64,000 bases of DNA from Citrobacter sp. MGH106 (lineage in GTDB: Bacteria; Pseudomonadota; Gammaproteobacteria; Enterobacterales; Enterobacteriaceae), in the NCBI RefSeq assembly GCF_001037495.1, contig NZ_KQ089822.1, positions 310,001-374,000 on the forward strand. Reading direction: 5' to 3'. Shown in pieces: positions 1 to 8,201 of the stretch; the stretch's first letter is position 1; each line of letters starts with the position of its first letter. Under the pieces are notes generated by a model. That model did no database searches. It saw only the letters and a list, made by a program, of their open reading frames with translations, and had not been told where the DNA came from. The position numbers and the translations under genes are program-made.

Positions 1-366
1 GTCCACTTTGCCTTTATTCAACGCACGGTATCCACCCTGCTCAAACAGACCGGAGCGCGCCTCCACTGTGCTGAGGCGTTCATCGTGAAGTGTCACAGTT
101 ACGCCAAAACGACCGTGAATTCGGTTGGCGAACTTGCGTGCGCGTGCGGTAAGGGGTTGCTCAGTGCCATCCATATTCAGCGGCAGGCCGACAATGACCT
201 CATCCGGCTGCCACTCTTTAAGCAGGCGCTCAATCAAACTCCAGTCCGGTGTGCCATCCTGCGCTTTGATGGCGGGCAGCGGTCTGGCTGTACCGGTAAT
301 GCGCTGACCAATAGCCACGCCAATACTTTTGGTACCAAAATCAAAGGAGAGTAATGTTTCGCTCAT
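1..366 (-). CDS. yqgF: YqgF/RuvX Holliday-junction-resolvase-like nuclease (partial)
   Basis: This is a small RNase H-fold protein of the YqgF/RuvX family, linked in E. coli to processing of the 5' end of 16S rRNA precursor. The start ([20 protein letters not shown]) carries the family's N-terminal acidic motif, with Asp9 in FDFGTK. The DERLST motif is also visible. 122 codons are present and about 16 C-terminal residues lie beyond base 1, judged from the usual 138. The start ATG shares one base with the yqgE stop (TAATG), so the pair is probably translationally coupled. The nuclease role comes from the family, not from this sequence. Confidence 0.95.
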   Translation of the reverse strand, partial: MSETLLSFDFGTKSIGVAIGQRITGTARPLPAIKAQDGTPDWSLIERLLKEWQPDEVIVGLPLNMDGTEQPLTARARKFANRIHGRFGVTVTLHDERLSTVEARSGLFEQGGYRALNKGKVD

Positions 367-929
367 TATGCATGCCCTGCCACGCCAGGCATGGTCAGAA
401 TATCTATCCCGATAAGTTTCGCTGCATCGCGCCAGCGATCAGCAATCGGTGTTTTAAATAAAATGTTGAGATCGGCGGGGGCTGTGAGCCAGGCGTTATC
501 CAGCAATTCTTGCTCCAGCTGACCTTTTTCCCAGGACGAATAACCTAGCGCGACCAGTACTTCGGAGGGTTGTTCCTGTGTACCTAAGGTTTCTAACACA
601 TCGCGGGAAGTCGTGATGATGGTGTTATCTGAAATAAGAATACTGGATGCGAAGCGCGAAGGCGGGGTATGCAGAATAAACCCACGATCTTCTGCCAGTG
701 GGCCGCCAAGCATCACGGCTTTATCCAGACGAATAGCCGGGTCACGCGCCTCTGGTGTAATCTTCAGTTTTTCCAGTATCCCTTCAATCTGTAAATTTTC
801 CAGGGGTTTATTGATAATAATCCCCATCGCGCCGTTTTCATTATGCTCACAAATGTACACCACGGAACGGCGGAAAATCGGATCCTGGAGAGCAGGCATG
901 GCAATAAGAAAGTGATGCTGTAAATTCAT
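366..929 (-). CDS. yqgE: YqgE/AlgH family protein (UPF0301)
   Basis: This 187-residue protein matches the conserved UPF0301/AlgH family; its biochemical function is unsettled. Visible family features are the N-terminal [20 protein letters not shown] segment, the [11 protein letters not shown] stretch and the [11 protein letters not shown] segment. An in-frame ATG 72 bases upstream would give 211 residues. The MNLQHHF start gives the standard E. coli length and was chosen for that reason. It lies downstream of gshB and overlaps yqgF, the usual gshB-yqgE-yqgF operon order. Confidence 0.93.
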   Translation of the reverse strand: MNLQHHFLIAMPALQDPIFRRSVVYICEHNENGAMGIIINKPLENLQIEGILEKLKITPEARDPAIRLDKAVMLGGPLAEDRGFILHTPPSRFASSILISDNTIITTSRDVLETLGTQEQPSEVLVALGYSSWEKGQLEQELLDNAWLTAPADLNILFKTPIADRWRDAAKLIGIDILTMPGVAGHA

Positions 930-1062
930 TGTCAGAGGTTCTGTTTCCTGGTTCAAAAAAGCAACAGTGTGCAGTATGTGGGGAAAGCCCTTAATTGTCA
1001 CTCATGTAAGGCGTCTTTTGCCGGAAAGTAGCGCTTTTCCGGTTTGTAGGAGGCAAAAAACG

Positions 1063-1099
1063 TAGGCCGGATAAGACGCTTTAGCGTCGTCATCCGGCA
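1063..1099. repeat. REP element
   Basis: A classic enterobacterial REP palindrome (GCCGGATAAGACGC ... GCGTCGTCATCCGGC) sits just downstream of the gshB stop, between gshB and yqgE. A second small hairpin (GCCGGAAA ... TTTCCGG) lies directly before it at about 1019-1042. REP units often stabilise or terminate the upstream transcript. Confidence 0.85.
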
Positions 1100-1108
1100 T
1101 TAAACGCT

Positions 1109-2056
1109 TTATTTCTGCAGACGTGCCTCGATAGCATCCATCAACATACCGGTAATGGATACCGGGAATTCTGCTTCAATCTCACGAATACAGGTCGGGC
1201 TGGTGACGTTAATTTCCGTCAGGCGATCGCCAATGATATCCAGACCCACAAAAATCAAGCCTTTGGCTTTCAGGGTGGGACCAATGCGACGCGCAATTTC
1301 CCAGTCGCTGTCGGTTAACGGACGAGGTTCGCCACGACCACCGGCGGCCAGATTGCCTCGGGTTTCTCCACCTTGTGGAATACGTGCGAGGCAATACGGA
1401 ACGGGTTCGCCATCAACCACCAGCACGCGTTTGTCACCGTCTTTAATCGCCGGCAGGTAGTTCTGTGCCATACAGTAGCGGGTGCCGTGCTCGGTCAGCG
1501 TTTCAGCAATTACGCCCAGGTTCGGATCGCCTTCCTTCACGCGGAAGATAGACGCGCCGCCCATGCCGTCCAGCGGTTTAAGAATGATATCGCTGTGTTT
1601 CTGCCAGAAGGCTTTCAGTTGTGCTTTGTTGCGTGTGACCAACGTTTCCGGCGTCAGGTCGGCAAACCAGGCGGTGAACAGCTTTTCATTACAATCGCGC
1701 AGACTCTGCGGTTTGTTAACGATCAGTGTCCCTTTCTCTTCAGCGCGTTCCAGAATATAGGTCGCGTAGATAAACTCGGTATCAAACGGCGGATCCTTGC
1801 GCATCAGAATGACGTCCAGGTCTGCCAGCGGCAGATCCTGCTCGCTGTTGAACTCATACCATTTGTCGTAGTTCTGCTCTACGCTCAGGGTACGCGTACG
1901 GGCGCGGGCTTCACCGTTAATCAGATAAAGATCGGCCATCTCCATATAGTGAAGTTCGTAACCACGGCGTTGTGCTTCCAGCAGCATAGCGAAGCTGGAA
2001 TCTTTCTTGATGTTGATGCTTGCGATGGGATCCATCACGATGCCGAGCTTGATCAT
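1109..2056 (-). CDS. gshB: Glutathione synthetase
   Basis: ATP-grasp enzyme that joins gamma-glutamylcysteine and glycine to make glutathione in the cytosol. The 315 residues cover the whole family length (316 in K-12). Visible landmarks are the N-terminal MIKLGIVMDPI, the ATP-grasp segment KPLDGMGGASIFRV, the loop GGETRGNLAAGGRGE and the C-terminal LTEINVTSPT. Several positions differ from K-12 (for example RTRTLSVEQNYDKWYEF in the first quarter), one reason to think the organism is not typical E. coli. It is followed by yqgE and yqgF. Confidence 0.97.
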   Translation of the reverse strand: MIKLGIVMDPIASINIKKDSSFAMLLEAQRRGYELHYMEMADLYLINGEARARTRTLSVEQNYDKWYEFNSEQDLPLADLDVILMRKDPPFDTEFIYATYILERAEEKGTLIVNKPQSLRDCNEKLFTAWFADLTPETLVTRNKAQLKAFWQKHSDIILKPLDGMGGASIFRVKEGDPNLGVIAETLTEHGTRYCMAQNYLPAIKDGDKRVLVVDGEPVPYCLARIPQGGETRGNLAAGGRGEPRPLTDSDWEIARRIGPTLKAKGLIFVGLDIIGDRLTEINVTSPTCIREIEAEFPVSITGMLMDAIEARLQK

Positions 2057-2085
2057 TGTTCTTCTCCGTTAAAAGCCCAACCTCT

Positions 2086-2210
2086 TAGGCTATTTTTCTT
2101 GCCAGTTTAAACCTGGGCAGTGCTCGCAATCCTCACGTACTGCGTGTACGCTCCGGTTGCTGTGCGCTGTCCATGTTCAAACTAGCTGCGACAATTACGC
2201 CTAATAGGGC
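2086..2210. repeat. ERIC-related imperfect palindrome, copy 1
   Basis: About 125 bases between gshB and rsmE. The core, GGGCAGTGCTCGCAATCCTC followed by ACGTACTGCGTGTACGCTCC, recurs closely at 11250-11380 and more loosely near 23150-23265. The ends carry an inverted TTAGGC/GCCTAA, and the centre is itself palindromic around CGTAC-TGCG-TGTACG. The size, intergenic location and core resemble ERIC elements. The exact family name is uncertain. Confidence 0.65.
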
Positions 2211-2214
2211 GGTC

Positions 2215-2946
2215 TTAGCCCAGATCACCAAAACGCACCTGTAGCGCGGTAATGGCGGTGAGCGCAGTTGTCTCAGTACGCAGAACGCGAGGTCCTAACA
2301 GGATATCAGTAAACTGATAACGTGCGGTCATGGCAATTTCATCTGCCGACAACCCACCTTCCGGGCCAATCAGCAACCGGATGCGCTCTACGGGTAGCGG
2401 CAGAGTGTTGATGCTCGCGCTGGCGCGAGGATGAAGGTTTAGCTTCAATCCCTCATCCTGTTCGGCGCACCAGGCTTCCAAATCCATCGCCGGGCGAATT
2501 TCAGGTACCCGGTTACGACCGCACTGTTCACAGGCAGCAATAGCTATTTTCTGCCACTGCTGGAGCTTCTTGTTCAGGCGTTCACTATCCAGTTTAACGC
2601 CGCAGCGCTCAGAAAAAAGTGGCGTAATGAGGCTTACACCCAGTTCAATCGATTTCTGGATAGTAAATTCCATCTTTTCGCCGCGAGACATAACTTGTCC
2701 AAGATGGATATGCAGCGGTGATTCACGATCGTCATGCTCAGCGCTAAGTACTTTCACATCCACACTTTTCTTGCTGGCATGGGTGATTTCGGCGTCAAAT
2801 ACTTGATTGCTACCGTCAAACAGTTGTAGCGCCTGGCCTGCGCCCATACGCAGCACGCGGCCGATATGGTTGGCGGCATCTTCACACAATGAAATTTGGC
2901 TGCCGGAAGAGAGTGGTTCAGGGTGATAAATGCGAGGAATGCGCAT
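2215..2946 (-). CDS. rsmE: 16S rRNA m3U1498 methyltransferase
   Basis: SPOUT-class methyltransferase that makes N3-methyluridine at position 1498 of 16S rRNA. The 243 residues equal the K-12 length. The C-terminal trefoil-knot SAM site shows as [14 protein letters not shown] and [20 protein letters not shown]. The N-terminal PUA-like domain holds [19 protein letters not shown]. It lies upstream of gshB, with the palindromic repeat in the gap, and downstream of endA on the same strand. Confidence 0.96.
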   Translation of the reverse strand: MRIPRIYHPEPLSSGSQISLCEDAANHIGRVLRMGAGQALQLFDGSNQVFDAEITHASKKSVDVKVLSAEHDDRESPLHIHLGQVMSRGEKMEFTIQKSIELGVSLITPLFSERCGVKLDSERLNKKLQQWQKIAIAACEQCGRNRVPEIRPAMDLEAWCAEQDEGLKLNLHPRASASINTLPLPVERIRLLIGPEGGLSADEIAMTARYQFTDILLGPRVLRTETTALTAITALQVRFGDLG

Positions 2947-3022
2947 AGTTAACCATCCGCGTCATGGCCCTGAGCAACTTAAAGGTCAGGGCATGGGTTA
3001 AAAATATTGACGCTAGTGTAGG

Positions 3023-3730
3023 TTAGCTCTTTTGCGCCTGGCAAGCGCGTTGCACGTATGGGTTATGGTTACCCTGTACCTTAGCGATGCGTTCGTCGCG
3101 TTCACACTCCCAGTCCGTCACCGGATATTGCTTATTCCAGGCATTAAAAAGCTGGGTTTGCTGGCGGGAAAGCGTCAGATTGTACTGGTCGCGCATATAA
3201 AAATAGGTACGAGCAATGGCACCACGAGCGCGTGCAGGCGGCTCGGCCACTTTTTCTTTAAAGTCGACCTTCATGGCGCACTGTCCGTACTGACCTTCAC
3301 CGCCGTTCCACTGGCTGTACATGAAGTTAGCTCGATCGCCATTCACTTCACCCACCGCCGGTTGCAGGTTATGCATATCGCTTTCCATTTTGCGATAGAC
3401 CGGATCTTTGGCACAGTTTTTACGTCCGCCGTCTTGCCAGCACTGGCGCTGATGACCAAATTGCCAGGCTGGCACGACATGTTCCCATTCAATACGGCTG
3501 GCACGATTTTCATTTTTTCGCACTTTATAGCCGCAGGAGGCCAGGTCAACGACCCCTTTTTTTCCCTGCCAGTTAATTTTACATCCGCAGTAGAAATCGC
3601 CAGGCGCACCGGCGTTAACTTTTACTCCTGCCGTTTTCGCTTGTGAAAAACTGTTGATGCCTTCGGCTAAAACCGGACCAGATAGCGCTGTGGCCAGCAA
3701 CGCCACGGCAAAAGAGAGATTACGGTACAT
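3023..3730 (-). CDS. endA: Periplasmic DNA-specific endonuclease I
   Basis: Secreted double-strand endonuclease. The first 22 residues form a signal peptide ending in PVLA, and the mature protein begins EGINSFSQ. The catalytic beta-beta-alpha metal segment is [11 protein letters not shown] with His84. Cysteine-rich stretches ([23 protein letters not shown]) fit the disulfide-stabilised periplasmic form. The 235-residue start was chosen over an upstream in-frame start that would add 19 residues before the signal peptide. Confidence 0.96.
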   Translation of the reverse strand: MYRNLSFAVALLATALSGPVLAEGINSFSQAKTAGVKVNAGAPGDFYCGCKINWQGKKGVVDLASCGYKVRKNENRASRIEWEHVVPAWQFGHQRQCWQDGGRKNCAKDPVYRKMESDMHNLQPAVGEVNGDRANFMYSQWNGGEGQYGQCAMKVDFKEKVAEPPARARGAIARTYFYMRDQYNLTLSRQQTQLFNAWNKQYPVTDWECERDERIAKVQGNHNPYVQRACQAQKS

Positions 3731-3824
3731 CACGAACTCCGTGTCAAATCGAGCGCGCAACGTAGCGAAAGTTGTTCCTGTATGCAATCAGCAGGATCAG
3801 AAAAGTTCCTGATAATTCGCAGGA

Positions 3825-4322
3825 TTATTCGGCAACCAACGGTTCACCGCAGTGGACGCAGCGATAAGTCGCTTCACCGCGAACAACGCGATTGTGGCGA
3901 CGGACAGTGAGCTGGTGCTCCTGGCACTTACAGTGGTAGGTATAGGTATTGCGTCGTACTGACTGAAGTTCGAACTGATGCGTGCGTCTGGCCGGTACGC
4001 CCAGCACATTCTCCATCATCCATTTCCACTCTTTACCGTGTGGCGGTACGCGGCCAAAGTATTTCCAGACCAGCAAATGCGCCAGTTCATGAGGAACGAC
4101 CTCTTCAACGAACGCCTCGACGTTTTCCATCAACAGTACCGGGTTGAGGCGGATTTCATAGTTTTGCAGCCACGCCGTACCCGCTGCGGTGCCACGTTGT
4201 TGATAAACCAGCTTTGGTTCCGGGTAATTACGTTCCAGCTTTTGGTTTGCTTGGGCGAGTTTTTCCCGCAGGCTGTGCATTACGGCTTGCTGGATAGCGA
4301 TGGGTAGACGGGAGGTTTTCAT
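3825..4322 (-). CDS. sprT: SprT-family zinc metalloprotease-like protein
   Basis: SprT-like domain protein of 165 residues, the K-12 length. The zinc/peptidase motif HELAH is at residues 78-82. The C-terminal third holds a zinc ribbon with YHCKCQEH and YRCVHCGE cysteine pairs. The family is related to eukaryotic Spartan; the cellular role in enterics is poorly defined. It lies between galP and endA, all on the minus strand. Confidence 0.93.
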   Translation of the reverse strand: MKTSRLPIAIQQAVMHSLREKLAQANQKLERNYPEPKLVYQQRGTAAGTAWLQNYEIRLNPVLLMENVEAFVEEVVPHELAHLLVWKYFGRVPPHGKEWKWMMENVLGVPARRTHQFELQSVRRNTYTYHCKCQEHQLTVRRHNRVVRGEATYRCVHCGEPLVAE

Positions 4323-4363
4323 AACGCCAGAGGATAATGGGACAGGAAAAGGACTGCAAGAGG

Positions 4364-4393
4364 GAGGCTTCCCCCGGTGGGGGAGGAAGCCTC
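4364..4393 (-). terminator. Hairpin downstream of galP
   Basis: A strong GC-rich stem (GAGGCTTCC-CCC, loop GGTG, GGG-GA-GGAAGCCTC) begins 6 bases after the galP stop codon. It is followed by only a poor T-run on the minus strand (CTTGCAGTCC), so it may be a terminator or a 3'-end stabiliser. Confidence 0.6.
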
Positions 4394-4399
4394 AGATGA

Positions 4400-5794
4400 T
4401 TAGTCGTGTGCGCCGATTTCGCGCAGTTTACGGCCTTTCATCAGGTTACGTTCAATGTGTTCCAGAGAAACGTTTTTGGTTTCCGGAATCAGCCACAAGG
4501 TCAGGAAGATGAACAGGACGTTCAGACCACCGTAGACCCAGAAGGTATTGGCGCTTCCCAGCGAGTTCAGCATCGTCAGGAAGGTTGCGCCGACAATCAT
4601 GTTGGCAATCCAGTTGGTTGCAGTAGAACAGGTAATCCCGAAATCGCGGCCTTTCAGCGGCTGAATTTCAGAACACAGTACCCAAATCAGCGGACCGGCA
4701 CTCATTGCGAAGCCAACGATAAACATTAGCAACATCAACACTGCGAAGTACTGGGCAGCAGCAGAATGTATACCCACATGCATCATGGTACCCAGCACGC
4801 CCATACCAACGGCCATGACGATAAAGCCGAGGATCAACGTTGGCTTACGGCCCCAGCGATCAACCAGGCCAATGGCAATAAAGGTAGCCAGTACGTTGGT
4901 CAGGCCAACGATAACGGTGCCCCACATCTGCTCAGTGGTGTTGGTGTAACCCGCCAGTTCAAAGATTTTTGGCGCGTAGTACATGATGACGTTCATCCCG
5001 GTGAATTGCTGCATCACCTGTAACAGCACGCCGAGGAATACCGCGCGACGGAAGTTGCTGTTCTCTTTAAACAGCGCCCAGCCACTCTGTTTCACCTGCA
5101 GGCTTTCACGAATTTCATCCAGCTCGCGCTTGGCTTCTGCGCTGGTATCTCGCAGGCGCAACAGCACCCGTTCGGCATCAACAAAGCGACGTTTGGCGGC
5201 GAACCAGCGTGGACTGTCCGGCAGGAAGAACACGCCAACCAGTAGCAGCAGAGCAGGGATGATAATTACGCCCAGCATCCAGCGCCATGCACCGCTATAG
5301 CTAAATGCGGTATCGGACAGATAGGCGCCGAGGATCCCGATGGTGATCATCAACTGATACATGGAGATCATGCTGCCACGGATCTTTTCCGGTGCAATTT
5401 CGGACAGGTACAACGGTGCGGTGTAGGACGCGACGCCAACCGCCAGGCCCAGCAGTACGCGGGAGAGAAGCAGCACTTCAACATTCGGTGCGGCTGCGGA
5501 GAACAGCGACCCTGCGACAAACAGGATGGCGCCGATCATCAGGCTTTTTTTACGCCCCAGCTTGAAGGAGAGCCAGCCACTGCCGACAGCCCCTACGGCT
5601 GCACCAAACATCATGGAACTCACCACCCATTCCTGAGTGTGTGCGGAAATTTGAAACTCGTCGGTAATGAAAGGTAAAGCACCGGCAATAACACCGATAT
5701 CCAGGCCAAAAAGTAATCCTGCCAGGGCTGCAAGAAAGCAGACAAAAAATGTCATGGCTTTGTTGGAACGCCCCTGTTTTTTATTGTCAGGCAT
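4400..5794 (-). CDS. galP: Galactose:H+ symporter
   Basis: Inner-membrane MFS sugar porter that imports galactose and glucose with protons. The 464 residues match K-12 GalP. Visible sugar-porter signatures are [11 protein letters not shown] after TM2, [12 protein letters not shown] at the end of the N half, [14 protein letters not shown] in TM7, RWGRKPT in the second half and [12 protein letters not shown] at the C-terminus. Twelve hydrophobic segments are evident. The gene stands alone with a long regulated upstream region. Confidence 0.97.
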   Translation of the reverse strand: MPDNKKQGRSNKAMTFFVCFLAALAGLLFGLDIGVIAGALPFITDEFQISAHTQEWVVSSMMFGAAVGAVGSGWLSFKLGRKKSLMIGAILFVAGSLFSAAAPNVEVLLLSRVLLGLAVGVASYTAPLYLSEIAPEKIRGSMISMYQLMITIGILGAYLSDTAFSYSGAWRWMLGVIIIPALLLLVGVFFLPDSPRWFAAKRRFVDAERVLLRLRDTSAEAKRELDEIRESLQVKQSGWALFKENSNFRRAVFLGVLLQVMQQFTGMNVIMYYAPKIFELAGYTNTTEQMWGTVIVGLTNVLATFIAIGLVDRWGRKPTLILGFIVMAVGMGVLGTMMHVGIHSAAAQYFAVLMLLMFIVGFAMSAGPLIWVLCSEIQPLKGRDFGITCSTATNWIANMIVGATFLTMLNSLGSANTFWVYGGLNVLFIFLTLWLIPETKNVSLEHIERNLMKGRKLREIGAHD

Positions 5795-5859
5795 GATGCC
5801 CTCCGGTTGGGTAGCTAGTTTTGTTGATGTTAAGGGTAGGTGAGTACGGAGTAAAAAAA

Positions 5860-5875
5860 TGCGATTTTCATCACA
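5860..5875. promoter_or_regulatory. CRP site upstream of galP
   Basis: TGCGATTTTCATCACA matches the CRP consensus TGTGA-N6-TCACA at 9 of 10 positions and lies about 65 bases upstream of the galP start. It fits the known cAMP-CRP activation of galP. Confidence 0.6.
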
Positions 5876-5878
5876 TTA

Positions 5879-5894
5879 GTGTAATCGCTTACAC
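5879..5894. promoter_or_regulatory. GalR/GalS operator
   Basis: GTGTAATCGCTTACAC fits the GalR/GalS operator pattern GTGTAANCGNTTNCAC exactly. It sits 3 bases from the CRP-like site in the galP promoter region, consistent with galactose-inducible repression. Confidence 0.8.
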
Positions 5895-6060
5895 TAACAT
5901 TCATATTGATTATGTATTATCTTATTGAAAATAAAGATTTTTAATAATGCTGTTTGGTGAGTGATTGCCTGGAATTAAGACGATGCTGAAAAAATATGTA
6001 ACAGTATTGAAACTATAGAAATAAGGCAATGTGAATTCAGTGTGGGTTGATATTAACTGA

Positions 6061-6076
6061 ATGTAATCGCTTTCAT
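6061..6076. promoter_or_regulatory. Second, weaker GalR-like operator
   Basis: ATGTAATCGCTTTCAT keeps the GTAANCGNTTNCA core but lacks the outer G and C. It lies 182 bases from the first operator, a spacing compatible with repressor looping. It is 134 bases past the metK stop codon, so it belongs to galP. The rest of the 400-base galP-metK gap is AT-rich with no gene seen. Confidence 0.45.
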
Positions 6077-6140
6077 TTGTAGTGAAAGTCACGTGTAAAA
6101 CGCATTGCCAGTGGGCTGAGTTGTGGGCGAGGCGAAGGCA

Positions 6141-6168
6141 AAAAAAAAGACCAGCCTTCAGGCTGGTC
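6141..6168 (-). terminator. metK rho-independent terminator
   Basis: On the minus strand, GACCAGCC-TGAA-GGCTGGTC (6149-6168) is followed by a run of eight or more T, starting 27 bases after the metK stop. This is a textbook intrinsic terminator. Confidence 0.9.
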
Positions 6169-6194
6169 CTAATTTGCTGTCTGTTGCCGGTGAA

Positions 6195-7349
6195 TTACTT
6201 CAGACCGGCAGCATCACGCAGCAGTTGCGCTTTGTCAGTTTTTTCCCATGGGAAATGTTCGCGACCAAAGTGACCGTAAGCGGCGGTTTCTTTGTAGATC
6301 GGGTGCAGCAGATCCAGCATCTGAATCAGGCCGTACGGACGCAGGTCGAAGAACTCACGAACCAGCAGGGTCAACTGTTCAGAAGATACTTTTTCAGTAC
6401 CGAAAGTTTCCACCATGATAGAGGTCGGTTCAGCTACGCCGATAGCGTAGGAAACCTGAATCTCACAACGGTCAGCCAGACCTGCGGCAACGATGTTTTT
6501 CGCTACATAGCGGGCAGCGTAGGCTGCGGAACGGTCAACTTTAGAAGGATCTTTACCAGAGAATGCACCGCCGCCGTGACGAGCCATGCCGCCGTAGGTA
6601 TCAACGATGATTTTACGACCTGTCAGACCGCAGTCGCCCATCGGGCCGCCGATAACAAAACGACCAGTTGGGTTGATGAAGAATTTGGTCGAAGCAGTCA
6701 GCCACTCGGTCGGCAGTACTGGCTTGATGATCTCTTCCATCACCGCTTCTTGCAGTGATTTTTGATCGATGTCTTCTGAGTGCTGAGTAGACAGAACTAC
6801 TGCATCAATACCGACAATTTTGCCATCGTCATACTGGAAAGTGACCTGGCTTTTTGCATCCGGGCGCAGCCAGGATAACGTGCCGTTTTTACGTACTTCA
6901 GCCTGACGCTGAACCAGACGGTGAGCATAGGTGATGGGAGCTGGCATCAGCACGTCGGTTTCATTGGTTGCATAACCAAACATCAGACCCTGGTCACCCG
7001 CGCCTTGCTCCAGTGGATCGGCACGATCAACACCCTGATTGATATCCGGGGACTGTTTACCGATAGCACTCAGGACAGCGCAAGAGTTAGCATCAAAGCC
7101 CATGTCGGAATGCACGTAGCCAATTTCGCGAACGGTGTTACGGGTGATCTCTTCGATATCTACCCATGCGCTGGTAGTGATCTCACCGCCAACTAAAACC
7201 ATGCCGGTTTTGACGTAGGTTTCGCAGGCAACGCGTGCTTTCGGATCCTGTTCGAGGATTGCATCCAGAACAGCATCAGAAATTTGGTCAGCGATTTTGT
7301 CAGGATGCCCTTCTGATACGGACTCGGACGTAAAAAGGTGTTTTGCCAT
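6195..7349 (-). CDS. metK: S-adenosylmethionine synthase
   Basis: Makes SAM from methionine and ATP, releasing phosphate and pyrophosphate. The 384 residues equal the family norm. Landmarks are [11 protein letters not shown] with His14, the [11 protein letters not shown] signature, [19 protein letters not shown] and the C-terminal [11 protein letters not shown]. Start [10 protein letters not shown] was chosen over an ATG four codons upstream because it gives the standard N-terminus and has AGGTG about 12 bases before it. It is a monocistronic gene with its own terminator and MetJ boxes. Confidence 0.97.
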   Translation of the reverse strand: MAKHLFTSESVSEGHPDKIADQISDAVLDAILEQDPKARVACETYVKTGMVLVGGEITTSAWVDIEEITRNTVREIGYVHSDMGFDANSCAVLSAIGKQSPDINQGVDRADPLEQGAGDQGLMFGYATNETDVLMPAPITYAHRLVQRQAEVRKNGTLSWLRPDAKSQVTFQYDDGKIVGIDAVVLSTQHSEDIDQKSLQEAVMEEIIKPVLPTEWLTASTKFFINPTGRFVIGGPMGDCGLTGRKIIVDTYGGMARHGGGAFSGKDPSKVDRSAAYAARYVAKNIVAAGLADRCEIQVSYAIGVAEPTSIMVETFGTEKVSSEQLTLLVREFFDLRPYGLIQMLDLLHPIYKETAAYGHFGREHFPWEKTDKAQLLRDAAGLK

Positions 7350-7471
7350 ATTTAATTTCACCTAAGGAGAATTTGGTTAGCTCAAACTGTTGCGTGGAAT
7401 AGTCATGTGTAGAAGATTCTACCATGAGTCTGCATATTACTGACACTGGCAGTCTGAGTGTTAATCGGTAT

Positions 7472-7495
7472 AGATGGATTAACTTCTGGACGTCT
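7472..7495. promoter_or_regulatory. Tandem MetJ boxes
   Basis: Three consecutive 8-mers, AGATGGAT, TAACTTCT and GGACGTCT, match the MetJ box AGACGTCT at 5, 5 and 7 of 8 positions. They lie about 125-145 bases upstream of metK. MetJ-SAM repression of metK is established in E. coli. Confidence 0.55.
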
Positions 7496-7663
7496 ATTTT
7501 AGGTTACTTCTCCGCACGATTTCCAGCTTTTTTTGAGTAAAGTCGTATTGCACTGAAAATGTAACTGGAAATTTTTCCTGACGGTGCTGGCAATGCGTGC
7601 ATTTATCTTTTGCTTTTTCGCACTGTTGTCGGTATAAAACGCGGCGCGCGGCTCAAATATCCG

Positions 7664-7719
7664 TCATAGTTCAAGTTGCATATGCATTGGCTTCCTGCAA
7701 CTCGAATTATTTAGGGTAG
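7664..7719. repeat. Internally deleted ERIC element
   Basis: The left half begins TCATAGTTCAAGTTGCA and the right half ends TGCAACTCGAATTATTTAGG, as in the two ends of a ~127-base ERIC element. Only about 56 bases remain, so the central hairpin core appears to be missing. The surviving TTGCA/TGCAA arms still form a short inverted repeat. Confidence 0.65.
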
Positions 7720-7812
7720 ACAAAAAGCACACGACGTTTTCATCGTGTTGCCACTTCCAGCCGGGTTAAAACTTTAGCTTTGGCTTGTGGGTTCGTTCTT
7801 TATGGAGCGACC

Positions 7813-7959
7813 ATGGAGGTGATACGAGATAATGAACCGTTGTATTCTGCTGAATCTGTCACACCGTTCTGGTGTACATATGTCCCCCGCAATCTGCATC
7901 TTGCATACCTGCCGATGTTATACCCATCTCGGCGCTTCTCAGGACTCCAGAGCCGGTAA
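7813..7959 (+). CDS. Small leader ORF B (48 aa, overlapping)
   Basis: Possible 48-residue ORF starting MEVIRDNEPLYSAESV and ending FSGLQSR. It overlaps leader ORF A in another frame. Its ATG lies inside the strong GGAGGTGAT element (CCATGGAGGTGAT) and has no good ribosome binding site of its own, so it is less likely to be translated than ORF A. I recall that newly annotated small proteins exist in this part of the E. coli map but cannot assign a name. Confidence 0.3.
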   Translation: MEVIRDNEPLYSAESVTPFWCTYVPRNLHLAYLPMLYPSRRFSGLQSR

Positions 7960-7969
7960 CGGCAACTAA
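7832..7969 (+). CDS. Small leader ORF A upstream of speA (45 aa)
   Basis: ATG preceded 8 bases upstream by GGAGGTGAT, one of the strongest Shine-Dalgarno sequences in the window. It encodes 45 residues, MNRCILLNLSHRSGVH...SRAGNGN, with four Cys and four Arg. Its TAA (7967-7969) lies 6 bases before a pair of mutually exclusive hairpins ending in a T-run, a layout typical of leader-peptide attenuation. The function is inferred only from position. Confidence 0.5.
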   Translation: MNRCILLNLSHRSGVHMSPAICILHTCRCYTHLGASQDSRAGNGN

Positions 7970-7975
7970 GGACTG

Positions 7976-8007
7976 AACAAGGGCGCTCTTGTTAAAACAA
8001 GAGTTTT
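7976..8007 (+). promoter_or_regulatory. Candidate attenuator in the speA leader
   Basis: Two stems compete for the same bases. AACAAG(7976-7981)/CTTGTT(7988-7993) is a possible antiterminator. CTCTTGT(7986-7992)-TAAA-ACAAGAG(7997-8003) followed by TTTT is terminator-like. A third stem, CCGAAC/GTTCGG (8020-8043), follows just before yqgB. All three are read directly from sequence; regulation is inference. Confidence 0.4.
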
Positions 8008-8061
8008 CTCGTGGTTTCGCCGAACCGTCATCTTTAAGTTCGGTTACGTGTTTACAATGAA

Positions 8062-8193
8062 ATGAAAAAGAAACCGGTCGCACAGTCGGAGCGTCAGCAC
8101 TATCTGCTGGAAAATCTGCCTGTTTATGGGTTGTTATCGCGTCTTCGGATTGCGATAGTAGTCAACTGTTTTACACTTGTTAATAAAATCTGA
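8062..8193 (+). CDS. yqgB: Small protein YqgB
   Basis: A 43-residue protein, [16 protein letters not shown]...LVNKI, that lines up with K-12 YqgB ([19 protein letters not shown]...). The basic N-terminus is followed by a hydrophobic stretch [10 protein letters not shown]. It ends 8 bases before the speA start, so it is likely co-transcribed and perhaps coupled with speA. Work in E. coli has linked YqgB to acid/pH responses; nothing in the sequence shows a mechanism. Confidence 0.8.
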   Translation: MKKKPVAQSERQHYLLENLPVYGLLSRLRIAIVVNCFTLVNKI

Positions 8194-8201
8194 GGTTCGC
8201 T

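Noticed and set aside
7859-8083. 74-residue minus-strand ORF in the speA leader
   Set aside because: Antisense to the leader ORFs and yqgB, with no visible ribosome binding site or conserved motif.
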